From positions 39,224,235 through 39,288,234 of the forward strand of contig NC_044555.1 of assembly GCF_007565055.1 (NCBI RefSeq): a stretch of 64,000 nucleotides of DNA. The letters are read 5' to 3'. This document shows positions 45,169 to 56,390 of this stretch, in pieces; position 1 is the stretch's first letter; the number at the start of each line of letters is the position of its first letter. Under the pieces are notes generated by a model. It was not told the DNA's origin. It made no database searches and saw only the letters and a list, made by a program, of their open reading frames with translations. The position numbers were made by a program, and so were the translations under genes. Source of the stretch: Rhinopithecus roxellana. Lineage: Eukaryota; Chordata; Mammalia; Primates; Cercopithecidae.

Positions 45169-45358
45169 AAACAAATTAATAAAGCACAAAGAAAAATGAA
45201 ATAAATTGAACTTCTGAAAAAGAGCCTGACAATTGAATAACAGAATAAAAAAAAAAAAAAAAAACTGATAGACTGGAAGAAAATATTTGTACAACATGTA
45301 TCTGACAAAGAACTTGTATCTAAAATATATGGAGAACTCTCAAAGCTTAATAATAGTA
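45169..45358 (+). repeat. Old LINE-1 (sense), continued
   Basis: ORF2 end text resumes: GCACAAAGAAAAATGAAATAAATTG, GACTGGAAGAAAATATTTGTAC, CTTGTATCTAAAATATATGGAGAACTCTCAAAGCTTAATAATAG. It is cut at 45358 by the inverted young LINE-1 and continues at 51531. Confidence 0.8.
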
Positions 45359-46570
45359 ATGTTAGGGTGTCGATTTTAGATCTTTCTTGCTTTCTCCAAT
45401 GGGCATTTAGTGCTATAAATTTCCCTCTAAACACTGCTTTAGCTGTGTCCCGGAGATTCTGGTACATTATCTCTTTGTTCTCATTGGTTTCAGAGAACTT
45501 ACGTATTTCTGCCTTCATTTCGTTATTTACCCAGTAGTCATTCAGGAACAGGTTGTTCAGTTTTCATGTAGTTGCGCAGTTTTGAGGCATGATCTCAGCT
45601 CACTGCAAGCTCCGCCTCCCAGGTTCATGCCATTTTCCTGCCTCAGCCTCCTGAGTAGCTGGGACTACAGGTGCCCACCACCATGCCCGGCTATTTTTTT
45701 TTTTGTATTTTTAGTAGAGATGAGGTTTCACCATGTAAGCCAGGATGGTCTCGATCTCCTGACCTCACGATCTGCCCACCTTGGCCTCCCAAAGTGCTGG
45801 GATTACAGGAGTGAGCCACTGAGCCCATCCTTGAGTGAGTTTCTTAATCCTGAGTTCTCGTTTAATTGCACTGTGGTCTGAGAGACTGTTTGTTATGATT
45901 TCCATTATGTTGCATTTGCTCAGGAGTGTTTTACTTCCAATTATGTGGTCAATTTTAGAATAAGTGCGATGTGGTGCTGAGAAGAATGTATATCTGTTTA
46001 TTTGGGATGGAGTGGTATGTAGATGACTATTAGATCCACTTGGTTCAGAGCTGAGTTCAAGTCCTGAATATCCTTGTTAATTTTCTGTCTTGTTCATCTA
46101 ATATTGACAGTGGGGTGTTAAAGTCTCCAACTATTGTTGTGTGGGAGCCTAAGTCTCTTTGTAGGTCTCTAAGAACTTGCTTTGTGAATCTGGGAGTTTC
46201 TGCATTGGGTGCATATATATTTAGGATAGTAGGATAGTTAGCTCTTCTTGTTGCATTGATCTCTTTACCATTATGTAAGGCCCTTCTTTGTCTTTTTTGA
46301 TCTTTGTTGGTTTAAAGTCTGTTTTACCAGAGACTAGGATTGCAAAACCTGCTTTATTTTTTGTTTTTTTTTCTTTCCATTTGCTTGGTAAATATTCCTC
46401 CATCCCTTTATTTTGAGCCTATGTGTGTCTTTGCACATGAGATGGGTCTCCTGAATACAGCACACTGATGGGTCTTGACTCTTTTCCAGTTTGCCAGTCT
46501 GTGTCTTTTAATTGGGGCATTTAGCCTATTTACATTTAAGGATAATACTGTTAAGTATTAATTTCATCCT
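45359..46570 (-). pseudogene. LINE-1 ORF2 endonuclease part (inverted segment)
   Basis: Minus-strand ORF2 N-terminus. Phrases include GKTDFKPTKIKKDKEG in the 46221-46403 frame and an NDYWVNNEMKAEIRKF-type stretch near 45500-45520. An Alu fragment (45583-45833) and stops interrupt it. The family protein nicks target DNA and copies LINE-1 RNA; this piece is non-functional. Confidence 0.85.
45583..45833 (-). repeat. Tail-less Alu fragment within LINE-1
   Basis: Antisense Alu beginning at CATGATCTCAGCTCACTGC, with no T tract or the first 50 bases, through to CTGAGCCCATCC. LINE-1 text is uninterrupted across it (GCAGTTTTGAG | Alu | TTGAGTGAGTTTC), with TTGAG shared at both ends. Confidence 0.85.
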
Positions 46571-46582
46571 GTCATTATGATG

Positions 46583-47670
46583 CTACCTGGTTATTCTGTC
46601 CATTAGTTGATGCAGTTTCTTCATGGTGTTGATGGTCTTTACAATTTGGTATGTTTTTGCAGTGGCTGGTACTGGTTTTCCCTTTCCATATTTAATGCTT
46701 CCTTCAGGAGGTCTTGTAAAGTAGGCCTGGTGATGACAAAAATCTCTCACCATTTGCTTGTCTGTAAAGGATTTTGTTTCTCCATCGCTTATGAAACTAA
46801 CTTTGGTGGACATGAAATTCTGGGTTGAAAATTCTTTTCTTTAAGAATGTTGAATACTGGCCCCCACTCTCTTCTGGCTTGTAGGGTTTCTGTAGAGAGA
46901 TCCACTGTTAGTATGATGGGCTTCCCTTTGTGGGTAACCTGGCCTTTCTCTCTGACTGCCCCTAACATTTTTTTCTTTCATTTCAACCTTGGTGAATCTG
47001 ACTATTATGTGTCTTGGAGTTGCTCTTCTCGAGGAGTATCTTTGTGGTGTTCTCTGTATTTTCTGAATTTGAATGTTGACTTGTCTTGCTAGGTTGAGGA
47101 AGTTCTCCTGGATAATATCCTGAAGAGTGTTTTGAACTTGGTTCCCTTCTCCCTGTCACTTTCAGGTACACCAATCAAATGCAGGTTTGGTCTTTTTACA
47201 TAGTCCCATATTTCTTGGAGGCTTTGTTCATTCCCTTTCATTCTTTATTTCTCTAATCTTGTCTTCATGCTTTATTTCATTAAGTTGATCTTCAATCTGT
47301 GATATCCTTTCTTCCTCTTGATTGATTCAGCTATTGACACTTGTGTATGCTTCACAAAGTTCTCGTGCTGTGTTTTTCAGGTCCATCAGGTCATTTATGT
47401 CCTTCTCTAAACTGGTTATTCTAGTTAGCAATTCCTCTAACCATTTTTCAATGTTCTTAGCTTCCTTGCATTGCGTTATAGCGTGCTCTTTAGCTCAGAG
47501 GAGTTTGTAATTACCCACCATCTGAAGCCTACTTCTGTCAATTCATCAAACTCATTCTCCATCCAATTTTGTTCCCTTGCTGATGACGAGTTATGATCTT
47601 TTGGAGGAGAAGAGGTGTTCCGGTTTGGAGAATTTTCAGCCTCTTTGCACTGGTTTTTCCTCATCTTCAT
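46583..47670 (-). pseudogene. LINE-1 ORF1 (inverted segment)
   Basis: Minus-strand ORF1 starts at 47670 (MKMRKNQCKEAENSPN, then WMENEFDELTEVGFRWW) and ends near 46583 with LSFI/VSFISDGETKSF and DKQMVRDF. The coiled-coil and RNA-binding middle is broken by frameshifts. In the family ORF1p is the RNA-binding trimer that coats LINE-1 RNA. Confidence 0.88.
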
Positions 47671-47679
47671 GGATATATC

Positions 47680-48531
47680 TACCTTTGGTCTTTGATGTTG
47701 GTGACCTTCAGATGGTGTTTCTGTGTGGACATCCTTTTTGTTGATGTTGATGCTATTCCTTTCTGTTTGTTAGTTTTCCTTCTAACAGTCAGGCCTTTCT
47801 GCTGCAGGTCTGCTGGAGTTTTATGGAGGTCCAATCTAGATCCTATTTGTCTGGGTATCACCAGGGGAGGCTGCAGAACAGCAAAGATTGCTGCCTGTTC
47901 CTTCCTCTGAAAGCTTCATCCCAGAGGGGTACCTGCCAGATGCTAGCCAGAGCTCTCCTATATGAGGTGTCTGTAGAACCCTGCTGGGACCCACTTGAGG
48001 AGGCAGTCTATCCATTTGCAGAGATTGAGCAATGTGCTGGGTGATCTGCTGCTCTCTCACGAGCTGGCAGGCAGGAAGATTTAAGTCTGCTGAAGCTGCA
48101 CCCACAGCCACACCTCCCCCAGGTGCTCTCTCCCAGGGAGATGGAAGTTTTACCTATAAGCCCCTGACTGGGGTGATGCCTTTCTTTCATAGATGCCCTG
48201 GCCAGAGAGGAGGCATCTAGAGAGGCAGTCTGGTTACAGAGGCTTTGCGAGCTGTGGTGGGCTCCAACCAGTTCAAACTTCCTGGCAGCTTTGCTTATAC
48301 TGTGAGGGGAAAGCTGACTACTCAAGCCTCAGTAATGATGAACGCCCCTCCACCCACCAAGCTCGAGTGTCCCAGGTCAACTTCAGACTGCTGTGCTGGC
48401 AGCAATAATTTCAAGCTGGTGGATCTTAGTTTGCTGGGCTCCATGGGAGCTTCAGCTCCCTTTCCAGGGTAGTGAACGGTTCTGTATTGCTGGTATTCCA
48501 GGTGCCACGGGGTATACTGAAGGAGATAGAG
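47680..48531 (-). promoter_or_regulatory. LINE-1 5' UTR (inverted), incomplete
   Basis: About 850 bp of antisense 5' UTR: TGCTGCAGGTCTGCTGGAGTT, CACCAGGGGAGGCTGCAGAAC, GCAGTCTGGTTACAGAGGC and GATCTTAGTTTGCTGGGCTCC. In LINE-1 this carries an internal sense promoter and, in primates, an antisense promoter. The extreme 5' end (YY1-site region) is probably missing, and no activity is claimed. Confidence 0.75.
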
Positions 48532-51530
48532 GCATGAAAACCCTTCAAAAAACCAATGAATCCAGGAGCTGTTTTTTTGAAAGAATTAACAAAATAGATA
48601 GACTGCTAACCAGATTAATAAATAAGAAAAGAGAGAAGAATCAAATAGACAAAAATTATAATTAAAAAATGATAAAGGGGATATCACCACTGATCCTACA
48701 GGAATACAAGCTACCATCAGAGAATACCATAAACACCTCTACGCAAATAAACTAGAAAATCTAGAAGAAATGGATAAATTCCTGGACACATACACCCTCC
48801 CAAGACTAAACCAGGAAGAAGTTGAATCCCTCAATAGACCAATAACAAGTTCTGAACTTGAGACAGTAATTAATAGCCTACCAGCCAAGAAAAGCCCAGG
48901 ACTGGATTTATTCACAGCCAAATTGTACCAGAGCTACAAGCGGGAGCTGGCACCATTCCTTCTGAAACTATTCAAAGCAATAGAAAAAGAGGGAATCCTT
49001 CTTAACTCATTTTATGAGGTCAGCATCATCCTGATACCAAAACCTGGCAGAGACACAATAAAAAAAAAATTCAGGCCGATATTCCTAATGAATATCAATA
49101 TGAAAATCCTCAATAAAATACTGGCAAACTGAATCCAACAGCACATCAAAAAGCTTATCCACCACAATCAAGTTGGCTTCATCCCTGGGATGCAAGGCTG
49201 TTTCAACATATGCCAATCAACAAACGTAATCCATCACATAAACAGAAGCAATGACAAAAACCACGTGATTATCTCAATAGATACAGAAAAGGCCTTTGAT
49301 AAAATTCAACACTCCTTCATGCTAAAACTCTCAATAAACTAGGTATTGATGGAACGTATCTCAAAATAATAAGAGCTATTTATGACAAAATCAAAGCTAA
49401 TATCATACTGAATGGGCAAAAACTAAAAGCATTCCCTTTGAAAATCGGCACAGGACAAGGATGTCCTCTCTCACCACTCCTATTTAACAGAGTATTGGAA
49501 GTTCTGGCCAGAGCAATCAGGCATTGAGAAAGAAATAAAGCGTATTCAAATGGGAAGAGAGGAAGTCAAATAGTCTCTGTTTGCAGATGACATGATTGTG
49601 TATTAGAAAACACCATTGTCTCAGCCCAAATTCTCCTTAAGCTGATAAGCAACTTCAGCAAAGTCTCAGGAAACAAAATCACTGTGCAAAAATCACAAAC
49701 ATCCTTATATGCCAATCATAGACAAACAGAGAGCCAAATCATGAGTGAACTTCTACTCACAATTGCTACAAAGAGAATAAAATACCTAGGAATACAACTT
49801 ACAAGGGATATGAAGGACCTCTTGAAGGAGAACTACAAACCACTGCTCAATGAGATGAGAGAGGACACAAACAAATGGAAAAACATTCCATGCTCATGGA
49901 TAGGAAGAATAATATTGTGAAAATGCCCATACTACCCAAAGTAATTTATAGATTCAGTGCTATCTCCATTAAGCTACCATTTACTTTTTTCACAGAATTA
50001 AATAAAAACTACTTTAAATTTCATATGGAACCAGAAAACAGCCTGTATAGCCAAGATAATCCTAAGCAAAAAGAACAAAGCAGGAGGCATAATGCTACCT
50101 GACTTCAAACTATATTACAAAGCTACAGTAACCAAAACAGCATGGTACTGGTACCAAAACAGATATATAGACCAATGGAAAAGAACAGAGACCTCAGAAA
50201 CAACAACACACATATACAACCATCTGATCTTTGACAAACCACACAGAAGCAAGCAATGGAGAAAGGATTCCCTATTTAATAAATGATGTTGGGAAAACTG
50301 GCTGGCCATATATAGAAAACTGGAACTGGACTCCTTCCTTACACCTTATACAAAAATTAACTCAATATGGAATAAAGACTTAAATGTCAGACCAAAAACC
50401 ATAAAAACACTAGAAGAAAACCTACGCTATACCATTCAGGACATAGGACATAGGCATGGGCATAGACTTTACCACTAAAACACCAAAAGCAATGGCAGCA
50501 AAAGCCAAAATTGACAAATGGGATCTAATTAAACAAAAGAGCTTCTGCACAGCAAAAGAAACTGTCATCAGAATGAAGAGGCAACCTACAGAATGGGAGA
50601 AAAGGTTTGCAATCTATTCATCTGACAAAGTGCTAATATCTAGAATCTACAAAGACCTTAAACAAATTTACAAGAAAAAAACAAACAACCCTATTAAAAA
50701 GTGGGCCAAGGATATGAACAGACACTTCTCAAAAGAAGACATTTATGCAGCCAAAAAACATATGAAAATAAGCTCATCATCACTGGTCATTAGAGAAATG
50801 CAAATCAAAACCACAATGAGATACCATCTCACACCAGTTAGAATGATAATCATTATAAGGTCAGGAAACAGCAGATGCTGGAGAGGATGTGGACAAATAA
50901 GAACCCTTTCGTACTGTTGGTGGGAGTGTAAACTAGTTCAACCATTGTGGAAGACAGTGTGGTGATTCCTCAAGGATCTAGAACCAGAAATACCATTTGA
51001 TCCAGCAATTCCATTACTGGGTATATACCCAAAGGATCATAAATCATTCTACTATAAAGACACATGCACACATATGTTTATTGCACCACTGTTCACAGTA
51101 GCAAAGACTTGGAACCAGCCCAAATGCCAGTCAATGACAGACTGGATAAAAAAAAATGTGGCACATATACAACATGGAATACTACACAGCCACAAAAAAG
51201 GTTGAATTTATGTCCTTTGAGGGAACGTGGATGAAGCTGGAAACCATCAGTCTCAGCAAACTAACATAGGAAGAGAAAACCAAACACTGTATGTTCTCAC
51301 TCATAATTGGGAGTTGAGCATCGAGAACACGTGGACACAGGGAGGGGAACATCACACACTGGGACCTGTCTAGGGGTGGGGGGCTAGGGGAAGGACAGCA
51401 TTAGGAGAAATACCTAACGTAGATGATGGGTTGATGGGTGCAGCAAACCACCATGGCACATGTGTATCTATGTAACAAACCTGCACGTTTTGCACATTTA
51501 TCCCAGAAAAAGTATAATAATTAAAAAAAA
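48532..51530 (+). pseudogene. LINE-1 ORF2 RT, C-terminal domain and 3' UTR (sense segment)
   Basis: It begins ACCCTTCAAAAAACCAATGAATCC and has an open stretch 48770-49132 (PRLNQEEVESLNRPITSSEL). The RT motif FADD is intact at 49580-49591, but a stop follows five codons later. Later frames include KYLGIQLTRDMKDL near 49780 and the cysteine-rich end CWRGCGQIRTLSYCWWECK near 50876-50930. The 3' UTR ends near 51523 with a short A tail. Multiple stops: inactive. Confidence 0.9.
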
Positions 51531-52154
51531 AAAAACTTAAAAACAAAACAATTAGAAAATGAGCAAAAATAAATAAATTTAACCCAAGAGAATATACATA
51601 TGTCACATTAATTATATGTAAAGATGTTCAAAACCATTAGTCATTGGGGAAATGGAAACTAAAACCACATTGAGCTATCACTATGAGCCTATTAGAATGC
51701 CAAAAATAAAATACAATGACCATCTCAAATGCGTGTGAGGGTGCAGACAAACTGGATCATTTATACATTGCTGGTGGGAATGTATAATGTTACTCACAGT
51801 CTGTTTGAAAACATTTTTACAGTTACCTTTAAAGCTAAATGTGCAACTTCCATATGACCCAACAACTACACTCTTGGCAATTTTCCACAAATAAATTAAA
51901 TTTATATTTACACAAAAACCTACATGGGACTATTTACAGCATCTTTATTCATAAAAATCACAAGTGGAAAAAGAACCCATATTTCATTCAATGGGTAAAT
52001 AATTAAATAAATTGTGGTGCATCCATATCATGAAATAATACCCCGCAATACAAAGAAATGAACTGTTTGTATACATAACTTGAATGAATCTTTAGGGTAT
52101 TATGCTGAGGGAGTACCTTAATCCAAAAGGCTTACATACGGCATTAATTAATAT

Positions 52155-52184
52155 AAATATAGATAGATAGATAGATAGATAGAT

Positions 52185-52216
<32 letters not shown>
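52155..52216 (+). repeat. (GATA)n microsatellite
   Basis: About 14 GATA units with one imperfect unit (GATGATAGATA near 52181). This type is often length-polymorphic. Confidence 0.9.
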
Positions 52217-52305
52217 CTTTAAATTACAAAATCATAAAGGTAGATTTTTCATTGCCTAATATTAAAAACAGGGGAAGAAGGGAGGTGGCTCTTATTATGA
52301 AAGGG

Positions 52306-52470
52306 TAGGCTGAGTACAGTGTCTCATACCTATAATCCCAGCACTTTTGGAGACTGAGATGAAAGGATTTCTTGGGCCCAGAGGTTGGGGCTGCAGTGAG
52401 CCTTGATAGCACCACTGCACTCCAGCCTGAGAGACAGAGTGAGATCCTGACTCTAAATAAATAATTAAAT
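52306..52470 (+). repeat. Alu-related monomer, diverged
   Basis: GGCTGAGTACAGTGTCTCATACC, AATCCCAGCACTTTTGGAGACTGAG, then TGGGGCTGCAGTGAGCC and CACTGCACTCCAGCC with a TAAATAAATAA tail. It is short, like a free Alu monomer or an internally deleted Alu. Confidence 0.75.
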
Positions 52471-52912
52471 AACTACAAATACAATAAACGAGCAGTAGCA
52501 GGGATCCTTGAGGTGTTGAAACACTTCTTTACCTGGATTGTGGTTGTGGTCACACAAATCTACACATATGCTAAAATTACATGAACTAAATACACACCCA
52601 TACACACAAATGCATATAAAACCGATGACATCTGAATAAGGCTGGGATTGTACCAATTTCAATTTCCTGGCTTTAATAATTTACTACAGTTATTTAAAAT
52701 GCTAACATTGAGTGAATCTTAAGGGTACGTGGAAACTTTCTCTACTGCTTTAGCAACTTCCTATGCATCTATAATTATTTCAAGACACAAAGTTAAAAAA
52801 AAGAAGGAATCTTTAAAAAATTACAACACAACTCCATTATCACACCTAAAAACTAACAATATTTCCTTATGCTGAATTATCTAGTCAGCATTCAAATTTC
52901 CACTGTCTCCAA

Positions 52913-53245
52913 AATTTCTCTCTCTTTTTTCTTTTTTTTGAGACGGAGTCTCGCTCTGTCACCCAGGCTGGAGTACAGTGGCGCAATCTCAGCTCACTGC
53001 AAGCTTCACCTCCCGGGTTCACACCATTCTCCTGCCTCAGTCTCCCAACTAGTTGGGACTACAGGTGCCCACCACCATGCCCGGCTATTTTTTTTTTGTT
53101 GTTGTTGTATTTTTAGTAGAGACGGGGTTTCACCGTGTTAGCCAGGATGGTCTCGATCTCCTGACCTAGTGATTCGCCCACCTCAGCCTCCCAAAGTGCT
53201 GGGATTACAAGCATGAGCCATCACACCCGGCCAATTTCTCTCTCT
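52913..53245 (-). mobile_element. AluY-like element, antisense, with target duplication
   Basis: Antisense Alu at about 52926-53232, TTTTTTTTGAGACGGAGTCTCGC to CACCCGGCC, with GAGGTCAGGAG-type (reversed) text of young Alus. AATTTCTCTCTCT flanks it at 52913-52925 and 53233-53245. A GTT repeat expands the middle A-linker at 53097-53108. Older than the two OWM-diagnostic AluYs by its CpG losses. Confidence 0.9.
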
Positions 53246-53253
53246 CTTTCTCA

Positions 53254-53254
53254 C

Positions 53255-53285
<31 letters not shown>

Positions 53286-53290
53286 ACACA
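53254..53290 (+). repeat. (CA)n microsatellite
   Basis: About 13 CA units followed by GTGCACACACA. It lies directly after the TC-rich Alu target duplication. Confidence 0.9.
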
Positions 53291-53419
53291 CAACTTCAGT
53301 GAATGATTTTGAGTAATGGTCAAAATATCAAAATAATGTAGTTGCAATGCATATGTCTCTTAAGCCTCTTTTAATCCACAGGTTCTCCATTAATATTTTT
53401 TCATGACACTTTGTTAAAA

Positions 53420-53635
53420 AATATAGATCACCAGCTTGGGCAACATAGTGAGACACTGTTTCTACAAAAAGTTAAAAAACTATCTGGGTGTGGTGGTTCA
53501 CACCTATAGTCCCAGCTACTCGGGAAGCTGAAGTGGGAAGACTGCTTGAGTACAGGAGTTCAAGTTTGCAGGGAGCCAAGATTCTGCCGCTGCATTCCAG
53601 CCTGGTTGACAGAGCAAGACCCCGTCTCAAAATAT
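53420..53635 (+). repeat. Alu fragment (5' truncated)
   Basis: It starts inside the left arm (GATCACCAGCTTGGGCAACATAGTGAGAC) and runs through a right arm to CCCCGTCTCAAAATA. Old Alu type. Its tail has become the AT palindrome that follows. Confidence 0.85.
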
Positions 53636-53712
53636 AAATATATATATATATATATATAATACATAGTATATAAAATATATATACTATGTATTATATATAT
53701 ATTATATTTGTG
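53636..53712. repeat. AT palindrome, 25-bp arms
   Basis: A perfect inverted repeat: 53648-53672 pairs with 53678-53702 across a 5-base loop. The core arm word is TAATACATAGTATAT. It lies in a TA-rich stretch at an Alu tail and could extrude as a cruciform or hairpin. Confidence 0.9.
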
Positions 53713-53919
53713 GTAGATTCCCACAGTCTGATTACATCTCTGTGGTGATGTTTATTATGTTCCTCTGTCCTCTAGTTCCTGTAAATGGGTAGTTGGACCC
53801 AGAGGCTTGATCAGATTTAAAAATTTTCATTTGGGGTGGGCAGGGGAAGGGAGAGAAAAAATTACCCCATAGATTTTATTGTCATATAAAGGCACTGGTG
53901 TCTTGTTAGTTGTTCATTT

Positions 53920-54415
53920 TCTTTCTTTTTTCTTTTCTTTTCCTTTCTTTTCTTTTTTTTTTCTTTCTTTCCTTCCTTCCTTCCTTCCTTCCTCCCTCCC
54001 TCCCTTCCTTCCTTCCTTCCTTCTTTCTTTCCTTTCTCTCTCTCTTTCTTTCTTTCTCATTCTTTCCTTCCTTTCTCCTTCCTTCCTTCCTTCCTCCCTT
54101 CCTTCCTTCCTTCCTTTCTTCCTTCCGTCTTTTTGAGACAAGGTCTCATTCTGTCACTCAAGCTAGAGAGCAGAGGTATGATCACAGCTCACTGCAGCCT
54201 CAACCTCCTGGGCTCAAGCAATCCTCCCACCTCAGCCTCCCCAGCAGCTGGGATGACATGCACGTGCCACTGCTCCTGGCTAATTTTTAATTTTTTGTAC
54301 AGACAAGATTTCACTATACTGCCCAAGCTAGTCTTGAACTCCTGGGCTCAAGAGATCCTCCTGCCTTGGCCTCCCAAAGTGCTGAAATTACAGGCATGTG
54401 CCATTGTGACCAGCC
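53920..54415 (-). repeat. TTCC/TTTC microsatellite and parent antisense Alu
   Basis: 53920-54128 is an almost pure pyrimidine tract (TTTC, TTCC, CCTC variants). It continues without a gap into an old antisense Alu (54129-54415: TTTTTGAGACAAGGTCTCATTC to GTGACCAGCCC). The tract is an expanded Alu tail, as at 40233. Leu/Ser/Phe-rich open frames across it are artefacts. Confidence 0.9.
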
Positions 54416-54879
54416 CGATTAGCTGCCTTACTTTCTATGATATTAGCACACATTGGCCCATGACTAACTCTATTAATTCACCAGCAGATGCAAACTCAAT
54501 TTGATCTTAAGACTTGTGATTAACAACAATCCATGCATTCTATAAAAATATTTGCTCATACAAACTCAATATTTGTGCCAAAATATATCCCTTGCATGCC
54601 TAATTCTCTTTTAGATAATCGTATGAGTACAATAACTGTGTGCCTGATTGTCAATTACCTAATTATCTACAATAGGCTCTTTTAATGTGGAGAATTGTGA
54701 GTGGAAAATTAGAGGTCAATACCTAAAAAGTTTGGCAATGTTTCTAATCATCATAATTAGCAATCAACAACACACATTGAAAACATCCAGAAATTTTCTG
54801 TGTCCTTTCAGGACTCTACTTTGTTAGTGAGATACTTTACATGTAATATAAAAGGGAGGAATGGAAATATAATATAGTG
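54416..54879. other. Non-coding spacer
   Basis: About 460 bp of AT-rich DNA between the Alu and LTR12. No feature is supported. Confidence 0.5.
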
Positions 54880-56390
54880 GTATTGATAGGTGACAAAGTG
54901 CTAGCAGCCCTCACTCTCAGCGCCTCCTCGGCCTCAGCGGAGGGCGCTTGAGGGTCCCTTCAGCCTGCCAGGGCACCGTGGGAGCCCTCTCTGGGATGGC
55001 TGGGACCTGAGCCCCCTCCCTCTGCTTGCTGGGAGGTGTGGAGAGAGAGGCCAGGGCGGGAACTGGGGCTGCCGGAGCAGGAACCGGGCTGTGCACTGCG
55101 CTGGGGGGCCAGTGTGAGTTCCCGCAGGCACGAGCTCTGGCTCGGCGGGCCCCACACACTGAGAGGCTGCCCATGGAGAGGCCGCCGGGCACCGCGGCCC
55201 AGGGCAGTGAGGGGCTTAGCACCCGGGCCAGCAGCTGCAGAGGTTGCCCCAGGTCCCCCAGCAGTGCTGGCCAGCAGGCGCCACACTCAAATTCTCGCCA
55301 GGTCCTAGCTGCCTCCCTGCGGGGCAGGGGTTGGGACCTGCAGCCCGTCATGTCTGAGCTCCTTCCCTGCAGTGGGCTCCTTCAGTGGCCTGAGCCTCCC
55401 AGACGGGTGCCGCCCCCTGCTCCGTGGCACCCTGTCCCGTGGACAGCCCAAATGCTGAGGAGTGCAGGTGCCCCTGGGGACTGGCAGGCAGCTCCACCTG
55501 CAGCCTGCTGCAGGATCCACTGGGTGAAGCCAGCTGGGCTCCTGAACTGGATGGGGACTTGGAGAACTTTTATATCTAGCTGGGAGGATGGTATGTGCAC
55601 CAATCAGCACTCTGTGTCTAGCTCAGGGTTTGTAAACCCACCAATTGGTACTCTGTATCTAGCTAACCTAGTGGAGACTTGGAGAACTAGCACTCTGTGA
55701 CTCTGTCTAGCTCAGGGATTGTAAATGCACCAATCAGCACTCTGTGTCTAGCTCAGGGTTTATGAATACACCAATTGGTACTCTGTATCTAGCTAACTCT
55801 GTACCTAGCTAACTAGCACTCTGTGACTCTGTGTCTAGCTCAAGGATTGTAAACCTACCAATCAGCACTCTGTCAAATCGGACCAATCAGCTCTCTGTAA
55901 AATGGACCAATCAGCAGGATGTGGGTGGGACCAGATAAGGGAATAAAAGCAGGCTGCCCCAGCAAGCAGTGGCAATCTGTTGAGGTCCCCTTCCACCCTG
56001 TGGAAATTTTGTTCTTTCGCTCTTTGCAAAAAATCTCGCTTCTGCTCACTCTTGGGGTCCACGCTGCCTTTATGAGCTGTAACACTCACCCTGAAAGTCT
56101 GAAGCTTCACTCCTGAAGCCAGTGAGACCTGGAACCCAACGGGAAGAAGGAGCAACTCCAGACGTGCTGCCTTTAAGAGCTGTAACACTCACCACAAAGG
56201 TCTGCAGCTTCACTCCTGATAGCGAGACCACAAACCCACCAGAACGAAGAAGCTCCAGACACATCTGAATGTCTGAAGGAACAAACTCCGGACACCCCAT
56301 CCTTAAGAACTGTAATACCCACCGCGAGGGTCTGCGGCTTCATTCTTGAAGTCAGTGAGACCAAGAACCCACCAATTCCGGACACAGTAT
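54880..56390 (+). mobile_element. Solitary LTR12 (HERV-9 LTR) with GTAT target duplication
   Basis: Full-length LTR at 54884-56386 (1503 bp), flanked by GTAT at 54880-54883 and 56387-56390, with no internal sequence, so the provirus was lost by LTR-LTR recombination. The GC-rich 5' half (to about 55560) has the HERV-9 text AGCAGCTGCAGAGG and CCACTGGGTGAAGCCAGC. A repeated section with CCAAT boxes follows, then TATA-like AATAAAAG (55942-55949), then R-U5 with three CTGTAACACTCACC-type units. It is the only long GC-rich segment in the window. The 224-codon frame at 55026-55700 is non-viral shadow. Confidence 0.95.
55590..55950 (+). promoter_or_regulatory. LTR12 U3 enhancer/promoter region
   Basis: Seven CCAAT motifs in tandem units with CTCTGTGTCTAGCTCAGGG: near 55601, 55641, 55730, 55771, 55857, 55882 and 55907. 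GATAAG at 55934 and the TATA-like box at 55942 follow. In humans LTR12 uses NF-Y, GATA and related factors through these sites and drives transcripts in germ and other cells. Here the motifs are present on plus, so any transcript would run to the right. Activity is inferred only. Confidence 0.75.

Larger units (their letters stand above)
45359..51530 (+). mobile_element. Younger LINE-1 with inverted 5' half (twin priming)
   Basis: A primate-specific (L1PA/L1PB-like) LINE-1. Its 5' part, 45359-48531, is antisense: ORF2 endonuclease, ORF1, 5' UTR. From 48532 it switches to sense, with ORF2 from before the RT domain to the 3' UTR and A tail (51523-51536). The two halves meet with about 95 bases of ORF2 missing between their break points. 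This is the product expected when both nicked target strands prime on the same LINE-1 RNA. It sits in the old sense LINE-1. The flanks share only a loose CTTAA word. Confidence 0.9.
51531..52805 (+). repeat. Old LINE-1 (sense), 3' end
   Basis: The interrupted element resumes: CAATTAGAAAATGAGCAAAAAT, GGGAAATGGAAACTAAAACC, TGCTGGTGGGAATGTATAATG, CATGAAATAATACCCCGCAAT, then a 3' UTR with GGATTGTGGTTGTGGTCACAC and GCAACTTCCTATGCATCTATAATTATTTC, ending near 52805 in an A-rich tail. A GATA microsatellite and an Alu monomer lie within it. Confidence 0.82.

Noticed and set aside
50456..50965. 169-codon open frame as a separate gene
   Set aside because: It is the ORF2 C-terminal region of the twin-primed LINE-1.
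53879..54290. Phe/Leu/Ser-rich open frames
   Set aside because: Translation of the TTCC/TTTC tract and the adjoining antisense Alu.
55026..55700. Open frame of 224 codons in GC-rich DNA, possibly a new protein
   Set aside because: It lies wholly inside LTR12, overlaps open frames in other phases on both strands, and has no domain. High GC with few stop codons explains it.
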